DNA of 5,193 nt from assembly GCA_016302005.1 (NCBI GenBank), contig JAEDOK010000113.1, forward strand, positions 1 through 5,193, in the 5' to 3' direction. The notes under the pieces are model-generated. The model was not told the origin of the DNA, searched no databases, and saw nothing but the letters and a program-made list of their open reading frames with translations. Made by a program: the position numbers and the translations under genes. Position 1 is the first letter of the stretch. Each line of letters begins with the position of its first letter. This document shows, one piece after another, positions 1-5,193 of this stretch. Source of the stretch: Oscillospiraceae bacterium. Lineage in GTDB: Bacteria; Bacillota_A; Clostridia; Oscillospirales; Oscillospiraceae.

Positions 1-203
1 GAAAATGCAACGCCGGTACGGCGTTGAAAACCGATTGAAATGAATATTTTAATCAGTTTTTAGTATCAGGTATATCAAAATTCAAAATCCGTGCGGAGCA
101 CACCACAGTCATTCACCATTCACTCTTAGTCCTTAGCCAAAACAGGCTGCCGATAGGCGCGTCAAGGCTGCTGTTTGCTGCGGCTCCCCACAGACGCAAC
201 CGA
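1..203. repeat. Dispersed intergenic repeat R1, copy 1 (left-truncated by window edge)
   Basis: Positions 1-68 match 3995-4062 with a single difference (a55 versus g4049). The match resumes at 78-108 (against 4063-4093) and 157-203 (against 4094-4140, 38 of 47 identical). Relative to copy 2 it carries a 9-nt extra segment at 69-77 and a 48-nt extra segment at 109-156. It includes an 8-bp hairpin (8-15 with 19-26, loop GTA) and a second A/T-rich stem (27-36 with 51-60) that has one A/C mismatch absent from copy 2. No open frame with gene-like features covers it. It is an intergenic repeat of unknown function, and its left end lies outside the window. Confidence 0.85.
109..138. repeat. Degenerate heptamer array inside R1 copy 1
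   Basis: Reads as 7-nt units TCATTCA, CCATTCA, CTCTTAG, TCCTTAG. It lies within the 48-nt segment (109-156) that is absent from R1 copy 2. The 40 nt at 104-143 reappear in inverted orientation at 3701-3740 with 35 of 40 identical. A similar short run (GATTCAC, CATTCAC) lies at 206-219. Function unknown. Confidence 0.6.
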
Positions 204-240
204 ACGATTCACCATTCACCGTTCCCTGTCCAAATCTCCC

Positions 241-269
241 GCATACCCGTCCGGGGACTTGCATAGGCT
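241..269 (+). promoter_or_regulatory. Candidate sigma-E promoter of spoIVA
   Basis: GCATA at 241-245 resembles the sigma-E -35 element (core ATA). CATAGGCT at 262-269 fits the -10 pattern CATA-n3-T. Sixteen bases separate the ATA core from CATA, as in known sigma-E promoters. It would start transcription near 276, shortly before the ribosome binding site at 285-292. In Bacillus subtilis spoIVA is transcribed by mother-cell sigma-E, so motif and position agree. The -35 is incomplete outside its core and the match is by eye. Confidence 0.5.
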
Positions 270-302
270 GTAGCACGAGACTTTGGGGGAGGCTGTGTTT
301 TT

Positions 303-1775
303 ATGAGTAACCTTTATGCAGACATTGCCGAGCGCACGGGCGGCAACATCTATATTGGGGTGGTCGGACCCGTGCGCACGGGCAAGTCCACCTTTATCAA
401 GCGCCTGATGGAGGAGCTGGTCATTCCGAACATCGGCGACCTCTATCAGCGGGAACGGGCAAAGGATGAGCTTCCGCAGAGCGGCTCGGGCAAGACGATC
501 ATGACGGCGGAGCCGAAATTCGTGCCGGAGGAGGCGGTGCAGATCACCCCCGACGGCACGGCGACGCTCTCGGTCCGGCTGATCGACTCCGTGGGCTATA
601 TGGTAGACGGCGCGATCGGCGCGACGGAGAACGGACAGCCGCGTATGGTCACAACGCCCTGGTTTGAAAATGAGATCCCCATGACCGATGCCGCCGAGTT
701 GGGAACGAAAAAGGTCATGCAGGAGCATTCCACCGTTGGCATCGTGGTCACGACGGACGGCACCGTCACGGATATTCCGCGTTCGGATTACATCGCCGCC
801 GAGGAGCGCGCCATCCGGGATATGCAGGCGACGGGAAAGCCCTTTATCGTCGTGGTCAACTCCGCCGCGCCGAATTCCCCGGATGCCCGGGCGCTGCGGG
901 ACTATATCGCCGCGACCTACGGCGTGAGCGCGATGACGGCGGACTGTCAGGGCATGCACGAGGGGGAGCTGCGCGGGCTTTTAGGGGAGCTGCTTTCCGC
1001 CTTCCCGATGCGGGAGATGCGGGTCTTCCTGCCCGCGTGGGTGCAGGCGCTGGAGATCGACTCACCCCTCAAGGCGGCGCTTTACGAGTCGCTGCGCCGC
1101 AACGCCGAGGCGATCTCCCGCATTGCCGAGGCGGAGCCTGCCGTTGCGAAGGTGGCGGAGCTGGAGCAGGTCTGCGGCTACCGCGTCACCGAGATCGACC
1201 TCGGCACCGGCACGGTGAGCTGCGAGCTGGACTTTAACGAGGGGCTGTTCTATCAGATCCTCGGGCAGCGCACGGGCTTTGCAATCGAGAACGACGGACA
1301 GCTCCTGTCGCTTCTGACCTCCTTGGCGGCGATGAAGAAGCAATATGATAAAATTTCCGCCGCGCTCGAGGAGGTCAAGGCGACCGGCTACGGCATCGTC
1401 ATGCCGACGGCGGAGGAGCTGCACATGGAGACACCGGAGATCGTCAAAAAGGGCAGCGCCTATGGGGTGAAGCTCAAGGCGAGCGCCCCGTCCATCCATA
1501 TGCTCCGCGCCGATATCCACACGGAGATCAGTCCGATGGTGGGCGACGAGCAGCAGTCGGAGGATCTGGTCAAGTACCTGCTGGGCGAGTACGAGGGCGA
1601 CACCGACCGCCTATGGGACAGCAACATCTTCGGCAAGTCGGTCTTTGAGCTGGTCAACGAGGGCTTGACGACCAAGCTCCGCCGTATGCCCGACGAGGCG
1701 CGCTACAAGCTCAAGGACGCGCTGACCAAGATCATCAACGAGGGCGCGAACGGCTTGATCTGTTTGCTGCTGTAA
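303..1775 (+). CDS. spoIVA: Stage IV sporulation protein A, spore coat morphogenetic ATPase
   Basis: SpoIVA is a cytoskeleton-like ATPase made in the mother cell. In the known family it polymerises irreversibly on the outer forespore membrane, is anchored by SpoVM, and forms the basement layer on which the coat assembles; it also supports cortex formation. The product is 490 aa, matching the roughly 492-aa B. subtilis protein. Visible motifs are a P-loop GPVRTGKS at residues 22-29 (Lys28), a conserved IMTAEPKFVP segment at 66-75 with the presumed sensor threonine Thr68, and a Walker B-like LIDSVGY at 93-99 (Asp95). The C-terminus NEGANGLICLLL is the hallmark tail of the family, which lies in the region that contacts SpoVM. 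The ATPase domain covers about the first 235 residues, followed by the middle and C-terminal domains. The ATG at 303 follows a strong GGGGGAGG at 285-292, 10 nt upstream. The gene appears intact and monocistronic. Confidence 0.97.
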   Translation: MSNLYADIAERTGGNIYIGVVGPVRTGKSTFIKRLMEELVIPNIGDLYQRERAKDELPQSGSGKTIMTAEPKFVPEEAVQITPDGTATLSVRLIDSVGYMVDGAIGATENGQPRMVTTPWFENEIPMTDAAELGTKKVMQEHSTVGIVVTTDGTVTDIPRSDYIAAEERAIRDMQATGKPFIVVVNSAAPNSPDARALRDYIAATYGVSAMTADCQGMHEGELRGLLGELLSAFPMREMRVFLPAWVQALEIDSPLKAALYESLRRNAEAISRIAEAEPAVAKVAELEQVCGYRVTEIDLGTGTVSCELDFNEGLFYQILGQRTGFAIENDGQLLSLLTSLAAMKKQYDKISAALEEVKATGYGIVMPTAEELHMETPEIVKKGSAYGVKLKASAPSIHMLRADIHTEISPMVGDEQQSEDLVKYLLGEYEGDTDRLWDSNIFGKSVFELVNEGLTTKLRRMPDEARYKLKDALTKIINEGANGLICLLL

Positions 1776-1780
1776 CACGC

Positions 1781-1798
1781 GATGCCGCCTGCGGCATC
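1781..1798 (+). terminator. GC-rich hairpin just after spoIVA, weak terminator candidate
   Basis: GATGCCGC (1781-1788) pairs perfectly with GCGGCATC (1791-1798), 5 nt after the spoIVA stop codon. In practice this is a 7-bp stem with a 4-nt loop. There is no T-run after it, so intrinsic termination would be poor. It may protect the 3' end of the mRNA instead. Confidence 0.35.
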
Positions 1799-1823
1799 CT
1801 TGCGCGCCTTTGCGGGGAGCATC

Positions 1824-1858
1824 AGTGAAAAGTGAATAGAGAATAGTGAATAGTGTCG
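1824..1858. repeat. Five-unit heptamer tandem array
   Basis: Contiguous 7-nt units AGTGAAA, AGTGAAT, AGAGAAT, AGTGAAT, AGTGTCG in exact register. It directly abuts repeat R2 copy 1. On the other side of R2, around 2008-2021, the run TCATTCACTGTCCC carries the motif in the opposite orientation, so the R2 block is loosely bracketed by inverted heptamer motifs. It resembles short tandemly repeated repetitive sequences of other bacteria in unit length only. Confidence 0.7.
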
Positions 1859-1952
1859 GAGCGCTCCGCGCGGATTTCAAACGCGGGCGGCTGATAGCCG
1901 CCCCTACGAGAAATATCGCAGCTTACACCGTAGGGGCGGCTATCAGCCGCCC
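1858..1952. repeat. Palindromic intergenic repeat R2, copy 1
   Basis: A 95-nt unit matching 3740-3834 without gaps (88 of 95 identical). It opens with the 10-nt palindrome GGAGCGCTCC. It then has a 24-nt arm (1885-1908) that is perfectly complementary to 1929-1952 around a 20-nt loop (1909-1928). Each arm is itself nearly self-complementary (GGGCGGCT-GAT-AGCCGCCC), so it can form either one long stem or two small cruciform-like hairpins. It resembles REP/MITE-like intergenic palindromes. No coding signal is seen in 1776-2030. Confidence 0.9.
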
Positions 1953-2030
1953 AGGGCAGGCAGTACCTATATTTTTCAAAACTACAAGCAACGCGCAACC
2001 TATTTATCATTCACTGTCCCCTATGGATAC

Positions 2031-2074
2031 AAAAAACGCTGCATGGGAGAGAAGACTCCCATGCAGCGTTTTTG
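2031..2074 (-). terminator. Strong intrinsic terminator of bioY (possibly bidirectional)
   Basis: An uninterrupted stem pairs 2032-2049 with 2056-2073: 5 A-T pairs followed by 13 bp ending in GGGAG/CTCCC, with a 6-nt AGAAGA loop. Read on the minus strand it ends in six T's, 7 nt after the bioY stop codon. The plus strand also has a five-T tail, so it could stop read-through from spoIVA as well. Confidence 0.92.
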
Positions 2075-2080
2075 TGCAGC

Positions 2081-2632
2081 TCATTGGTCGAAGCGACGGA
2101 GGATCGGCAGCAGGCGCGTGCCGAGGAGGACGACGCAGACGATCTTCAGCGCGTCATAGGGCAGGAAAATCAGGCAGCCGGAGACGATGGTTTTCGACAC
2201 CGACCACGCGCCGCCCAGTGTAAAATAAAGGTAGGGCAGACCGACAAGATACAGCACCACCAGCCCGACCACGCAGGCGGCAGCAAGGCGCAGCCACAGC
2301 CACGGCAGCCGCGAAAGCCCCTTGCGGGAGAGCAGACCCACGACGAACGCCATCGGGATCAGCCCCAGCAGGAAGCCGAAGGTGGGCATTGCGACATACA
2401 TTAGTCCGCCGCCCTCGGTGAAGATCGGCAGACCGAGCAGTCCCAGCGCCACATAGAGAAATTGCGACAGCGCGCCCCAGTAGGGCCCCAGCAGCACGCC
2501 CGCCATACAGGTGAAGAACACCTGCAGGGTGAAGGAGATCGCGCCCACCGGGATCTTGAGGAACGCGCCGATCGCCGTCAGCGCCGCAAACAGCGCCGTC
2601 AGCAGCATCTTATAAAGCGTGTTGTGTTTCAT
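2081..2632 (-). CDS. bioY: BioY, biotin-specific S component of an ECF transporter
   Basis: BioY is an integral membrane protein that binds biotin and delivers it to the cell. It does so with the shared EcfA/EcfA'/EcfT energy-coupling module, none of which is in this window. The 183-aa product has the family's usual length and about six hydrophobic segments (roughly 8-27, 36-50, 54-70, 78-101, 111-134 and 146-175). Recognisable BioY motifs are ISFTLQVF (32-39), LGLPIF-x2-GGG (63-76), the PTFGFLLG block (83-90) and the late P-x-D-x2-K motif (PYDALK, 158-163). The ATG has AAAGGA 7 nt upstream on the minus strand (rc of about 2640-2645). The gene stands alone, is divergent from the vanY-like gene, and has its own terminator. 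I see no recognisable BirA operator palindrome upstream, so biotin control is not evident. Confidence 0.95.
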   Translation of the reverse strand: MKHNTLYKMLLTALFAALTAIGAFLKIPVGAISFTLQVFFTCMAGVLLGPYWGALSQFLYVALGLLGLPIFTEGGGLMYVAMPTFGFLLGLIPMAFVVGLLSRKGLSRLPWLWLRLAAACVVGLVVLYLVGLPYLYFTLGGAWSVSKTIVSGCLIFLPYDALKIVCVVLLGTRLLPILRRFDQ

Positions 2633-2671
2633 GGCTATGTCCTTTCCTTTTTATTCTCTCTTTGCCAAAAT

Positions 2672-2723
2672 GCTACAAATAAGATGCAATTCAGATACAA
2701 ATCTGCGCTATAATCCTACAAAA
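2672..2723. promoter_or_regulatory. Three TACAAA direct repeats in the divergent bioY/vanY promoter region
   Basis: GCTACAAAT (2672-2680), GATACAAAT (2694-2702) and CCTACAAAA (2715-2723) share TACAAA at 22- and 21-nt spacing, close to two helical turns. The middle copy is partly inside the small inverted repeat CAGAT-ACAA-ATCTG (2692-2705). The copies flank and overlap the vanY -10 region. They could be binding sites for a regulator acting on one or both genes, but the region is A-rich and chance cannot be excluded. Confidence 0.35.
2685..2714 (+). promoter_or_regulatory. Promoter of the vanY-like gene
   Basis: A perfect -10 TATAAT at 2709-2714, 34 nt before the start codon. The best-spaced -35 is a poor TGCAAT at 2685-2690 (spacer 18), which suggests a weak or activator-dependent promoter. 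Confidence 0.55.
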
Positions 2724-2748
2724 GCGTAACGAAAAGGAGAAATGTACG

Positions 2749-3540
2749 ATGCAGACCGCCTCCCGACGGCGAGAAACACGCCGCAACACCGGACACAATG
2801 GAACCTTTTTTGCTGTTTTGCTCTTTTTGGCGCTGCTGTGCGTGGCAGCGGGTGCGGTACTGTCCGTGCAAAAAATGCAGGAGACGGAGGAGCCGACACC
2901 CTCGTTTCGCTTGGTGGAGCCTTCGGATATGGAGCTGCCGCAGTTTCCGTTCACGCCTGCGCCCACCTTGGACGATCCGCTCCTGCTGCTCGTCAACCGC
3001 GAACATTCGCTGCCGGAGGAGTATACGCCGGAGCTGACCAAGCTGCAGGACTGGGATCTCTCGGTGGCAACGGCGATGTATGACGATCTGTGCCGCATGC
3101 TGCAAGCGGGACGGGCGGAGGGGCTGCGCTTTGAAATCTGCTCTGCCTACCGCTCCCACGAGACGCAGCAGGCGCTGTTTGACGAGGATGTCGCCCGCTA
3201 TATGGCGCAGGGGATGACCGAGGCGGACGCGATCGAAGCGACGGCGCGCTATACCATGCCCCCCGGCTGCAGCGAGCATGAGACGGGACTCGCCGTGGAC
3301 ATCGTCTCTCTGGAAAACCAGCGCCTCGACGAGACGCAGGCGCAGACGGCGGAGACAAGGTGGCTGCAGGCGCATTGCTGGGAGTACGGATTCATCCTGC
3401 GCTATCCCTCCGACAAGAGCGACCTCACGGGGATCGCCTATGAGTCGTGGCATTACCGCTATGTGGGCATCGACGCGGCAAAGTACCTGCACGAACGCGA
3501 CCTGACCCTTGAGGAGCTTTGGGCGCAGCAAGCAGAATGA
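2749..3540 (+). CDS. Membrane-anchored D-alanyl-D-alanine carboxypeptidase, VanY family (M15B)
   Basis: VanY-family enzymes are zinc metallopeptidases that remove the terminal D-alanine from peptidoglycan stem pentapeptides outside the cytoplasm. The 263-aa product has an Arg-rich N-terminus, one membrane segment (about residues 19-40) and a Pro/Glu-rich linker. The catalytic domain then runs from about 90 to 255. Visible motifs are SAYRS (132-136), SEHETGLAVD (175-184) supplying zinc ligands His177 and Asp184, and YESWHYRYVG (231-240) supplying the catalytic Glu232 and third ligand His235. All key residues are present. The ATG at 2749 has AGGAG at 2735-2739, 9 nt upstream; an earlier ATG at 2742 is in another frame and too close to the site. 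No vanA/B-type resistance or VanRS genes are adjacent, so a housekeeping wall-remodelling role is more likely than glycopeptide resistance. Confidence 0.93.
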   Translation: MQTASRRRETRRNTGHNGTFFAVLLFLALLCVAAGAVLSVQKMQETEEPTPSFRLVEPSDMELPQFPFTPAPTLDDPLLLLVNREHSLPEEYTPELTKLQDWDLSVATAMYDDLCRMLQAGRAEGLRFEICSAYRSHETQQALFDEDVARYMAQGMTEADAIEATARYTMPPGCSEHETGLAVDIVSLENQRLDETQAQTAETRWLQAHCWEYGFILRYPSDKSDLTGIAYESWHYRYVGIDAAKYLHERDLTLEELWAQQAE

Positions 3541-3545
3541 CCCCA

Positions 3546-3577
3546 AAAAGCAGACGCCCCCGTCTGCTTTTGCTTTT
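3546..3577 (+). terminator. Intrinsic terminator of the vanY-like gene
   Basis: AAAAGCAGACG (3546-3556) pairs with CGTCTGCTTTT (3561-3571) around a CCCC loop. It continues into GCTTTT and begins 5 nt after the stop codon. Confidence 0.9.
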
Positions 3578-3585
3578 GCGGGAAA

Positions 3586-3618
3586 TGTAAACCTAAAATC
3601 AAAAACAAGGGGTTTACA
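3586..3618. repeat. Inverted repeat TGTAAACC / GGTTTACA
   Basis: A perfect 8-bp inverted repeat (3586-3593 with 3611-3618) encloses 17 A-rich bases. It lies in the non-coding stretch after the vanY terminator. A further 7-bp hairpin, ATTTCCA (3664-3670) with TGGAAAT (3677-3683), follows. No gene or clear promoter is seen between 3578 and 3700, and the role of these structures is unknown. Confidence 0.5.
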
Positions 3619-3705
3619 ATCTATCCGCGATTATACAGCATCGTTTCCGAAAATGCAAGCATTATTTCCAAACCAATGGAAATTCCGTAGGCAGGGGCAT
3701 GTTTT

Positions 3706-3740
3706 GGCTAAGGGCTAAGAACTAAGGGTGAATGACTGTG
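3706..3740. repeat. Heptamer array next to R2 copy 2
   Basis: In-register 7-nt units GGCTAAG, GGCTAAG, AACTAAG, GGTGAAT, GACTGTG. The 40-nt stretch 3701-3740 is an inverted copy of 104-143 (35 of 40 identical). As with the array at 1824-1858, it abuts the R2 palindrome immediately on its left. Confidence 0.7.
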
Positions 3741-3834
3741 GAGCGCTCCGCGCGGATTCCAAACGCGGGCGGCTAATAGCCGCCCCTACGAGAAATCTCG
3801 CGCCTCACGCCGTAGGGGCGGCTATCAGCCGCCC
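3740..3834. repeat. Palindromic intergenic repeat R2, copy 2
   Basis: Same length and orientation as 1858-1952, with 7 substitutions. Arms 3767-3790 and 3811-3834 pair over 24 positions with one mismatch (at a3775). Five of the seven differences from copy 1 lie in the 20-nt loop, one in the 48 stem positions and one in the left flank. Confidence 0.9.
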
Positions 3835-3900
3835 GGTGCAGGAACCACTGACTGCGCAGCAATTCGTTCCTTCGTACCGTCTGTCAAATCAGGTATATCA

Positions 3901-3958
3901 TACCAATCACCAATTAAAATGTGCAAAGCACATTTTAATTGCGATATCGTGATTGGTA
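3901..3958. repeat. Long two-tier hairpin
   Basis: The outer stem TACCAATCAC (3901-3910) pairs with GTGATTGGTA (3949-3958). The inner stem, 14 perfect base pairs, pairs 3911-3924 with 3928-3941 around an AAA loop. The only interruption is a one-sided 7-nt bulge, CGATATC (3942-3948). That is 24 bp in total with no mismatches. It has no trailing T-run, so it is not an obvious terminator. It is preceded by TCAGGTATATCA (3889-3900), also found at 66-77 in R1 copy 1. Confidence 0.85.
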
Positions 3959-3966
3959 CGAGACAT

Positions 3967-4140
3967 ATTTTCGCGATGCTTACCTTATCATCGCGAAAAT
4001 GCAACGCCGGTACGGCGTTGAAAACCGATTGAAATGAATATTTTAATCGGTTTTTAGTATCAAAATTCCAAATCCGTGCGAAGCACACCACAGGCGCGTC
4101 AGGGATGCCGCGCGCTACAGCTCCCCACAGACACAACCGA
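3967..4140. repeat. Dispersed intergenic repeat R1, copy 2, a chain of hairpins
   Basis: 3995-4140 is the counterpart of R1 copy 1 at 1-203. It begins within a 12-bp hairpin (3967-3978 with 3989-4000, 10-nt loop). An 8-bp hairpin follows (4002-4009 with 4013-4020, loop GTA). Next is a 10-bp stem (4021-4030 with 4045-4054), extendable by four pairs including a G-T, then the tail shared with copy 1. The left limit is set by the hairpin rather than by the comparison, because copy 1 is cut by the window edge. The third stem ends in TTTTT and could act as a weak terminator on the plus strand. Confidence 0.85.
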
Positions 4141-4207
4141 TTCACGATTTGATTCGGGGCAAATTTTTGGCGTGTGAAAAATGTCTCAGAAAATTCACAA
4201 TTTGTTC

Positions 4208-4235
4208 TTGACTTTCTCCGTAAATTGGTTATTAT
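4208..4235 (+). promoter_or_regulatory. Housekeeping promoter of the groES-groEL operon
   Basis: TTGACT (4208-4213) and TATTAT (4230-4235) are each one base from the sigma-A consensus, with a 16-nt spacer. The predicted start falls near 4242, inside the CIRCE operator, which is the usual arrangement for HrcA repression. Confidence 0.8.
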
Positions 4236-4239
4236 ATAC

Positions 4240-4266
4240 TTGGCACTCGGAGTTGAAGAGTGCTAA
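4240..4266. promoter_or_regulatory. CIRCE operator (HrcA binding site)
   Basis: TTGGCACTC (4240-4248), 9 nt, then GAGTGCTAA (4258-4266). Only the third base of the left half differs from the consensus TTAGCACTC-N9-GAGTGCTAA. HrcA represses class I heat-shock genes here, and GroEL is known to help HrcA bind. Downstream, GACGG (4285-4289) pairs with CCGTC (4294-4298) around a GAGA tetraloop in the 5' leader. hrcA itself is not in the window. Confidence 0.97.
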
Positions 4267-4325
4267 CCCCGAAATCCGTAAATAGACGGGAGACCGTCCT
4301 ACTATATTATTGGAGGTAATGAATC

Positions 4326-4610
4326 ATGAAACTGACACCCCTTGCAGACCGCGTTCTGCTCAAGCCTGTTGAGGCGATGGAGACCACCGCTTCGGGAATC
4401 ATCCTCTCCACCGCGAACAAGGAGAAGCCTGTGATCTCTGAGGTCATCGCTGTCGGCCCCGGCGGTTTGGTAGACGGCAATGAGGTCAAGATGGTCGTCA
4501 AGGTCGGCGACAAGGTCGTTGTCGCCAAGTACGCAGGTACGGAAGTCAAGCTCGACGATGTGGATTATTCCATCGTCCGCCAGTCCGATATCCTTGCGAT
4601 CGTAGAGTAA
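4326..4610 (+). CDS. groES: Co-chaperonin GroES (Hsp10)
   Basis: GroES forms the seven-membered lid that caps the GroEL ring in the cytoplasm and helps enclose folding substrates. The 94-aa product has the normal length. It begins with the typical PLADRVLLKP segment (residues 5-14). It then has the mobile loop with the hydrophobic GIIL tripeptide region (24-27) that contacts GroEL, and ends with the conserved ILAIVE. The ATG is preceded by GGAGG at 4312-4316, 9 nt upstream. It is the first gene of the CIRCE-controlled operon, with groEL starting 18 nt after its stop, so the two are co-transcribed and heat-inducible. Confidence 0.98.
   Translation: MKLTPLADRVLLKPVEAMETTASGIILSTANKEKPVISEVIAVGPGGLVDGNEVKMVVKVGDKVVVAKYAGTEVKLDDVDYSIVRQSDILAIVE

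Positions 4611-5193
<583 letters not shown>

Noticed and set aside
1..203. CRISPR array or tRNA/rRNA gene in the repeat regions
   Set aside because: There are no regularly spaced identical repeats with unique spacers, and no tRNA cloverleaf or rRNA motif was recognised.
216..959. Open frame of 247 codons on the minus strand overlapping spoIVA
   Set aside because: It is antisense to the well-supported spoIVA, is rich in Arg/His/Gly as expected for a shadow of GC-rich coding DNA, and shows no recognisable domain.
2749..3540. Vancomycin-resistance cluster membership of the vanY-like gene
   Set aside because: No VanH, ligase, VanX or VanRS genes are adjacent, and VanY-family peptidases are common housekeeping enzymes in Bacillota.
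2716..3546. Open frame of 276 codons on the minus strand opposite the vanY-like gene
   Set aside because: The plus strand carries all VanY catalytic motifs and a proper ribosome binding site. The minus frame has Arg/Leu-rich low-information sequence.
3728..3952. Short plus-strand frame running through R2 copy 2
   Set aside because: Its sequence is translated palindrome and hairpin. A similar peptide arises from R2 copy 1 only because the DNA repeat is shared.
3740..4140. Insertion sequence remnant
   Set aside because: No transposase fragment was found and no target-site duplication could be recognised around the hairpins or R2 copies.
3825..4145. Minus-strand frame of 106 codons across the hairpin cluster
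   Set aside because: It spans several inverted repeats and R1, has no family resemblance and no convincing ribosome binding site was seen.

Overview
The window looks like the chromosome of a spore-forming, GC-rich member of the Clostridia (Bacillota), plausibly in or near the Oscillospiraceae. This is inferred from a complete spoIVA (a gene confined to endospore formers), a CIRCE-controlled groES-groEL operon, a stand-alone BioY, a single-TM VanY-type peptidase, AGGAGG-type ribosome binding sites, and the style of the intergenic repeats. The species cannot be named from the sequence.

Layout: 1-302 is non-coding. It holds a truncated copy of a dispersed intergenic repeat (R1), two short heptamer arrays and a plausible sigma-E promoter. 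303-1775 (+) is spoIVA, the ATPase that forms the basement layer of the spore coat. 1776-2030 is non-coding, with a small hairpin, a perfect heptamer array and a palindromic repeat (R2). 2031-2073 is a strong terminator serving bioY, which lies at 2081-2632 on the minus strand and encodes the biotin-binding S component of an ECF transporter. 2633-2748 is a divergent promoter region with three direct repeats at about two-helical-turn spacing. 2749-3540 (+) is a membrane-anchored VanY/DdpD-like D,D-carboxypeptidase, followed by its own terminator. 3578-4207 is about 630 bases of non-coding DNA packed with repeats: hairpins, a heptamer array, R2 copy 2, a long two-tier hairpin and R1 copy 2. From 4208 the heat-shock operon begins with promoter, CIRCE operator, groES (4326-4610) and the first 188 codons of groEL (4629 to the window edge).

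The genes are mostly unrelated housekeeping or developmental units, each with its own control signals. Only groES and groEL form an operon. The most unusual content is between the genes: two families of structured repeats plus degenerate 7-bp arrays that recur within 4 kb, share modules in direct and inverted orientation, and have apparently been shuffled. I see no defence system, CRISPR array, prophage, transposase or RNA gene. The protein-coding genes are ordinary members of known families.
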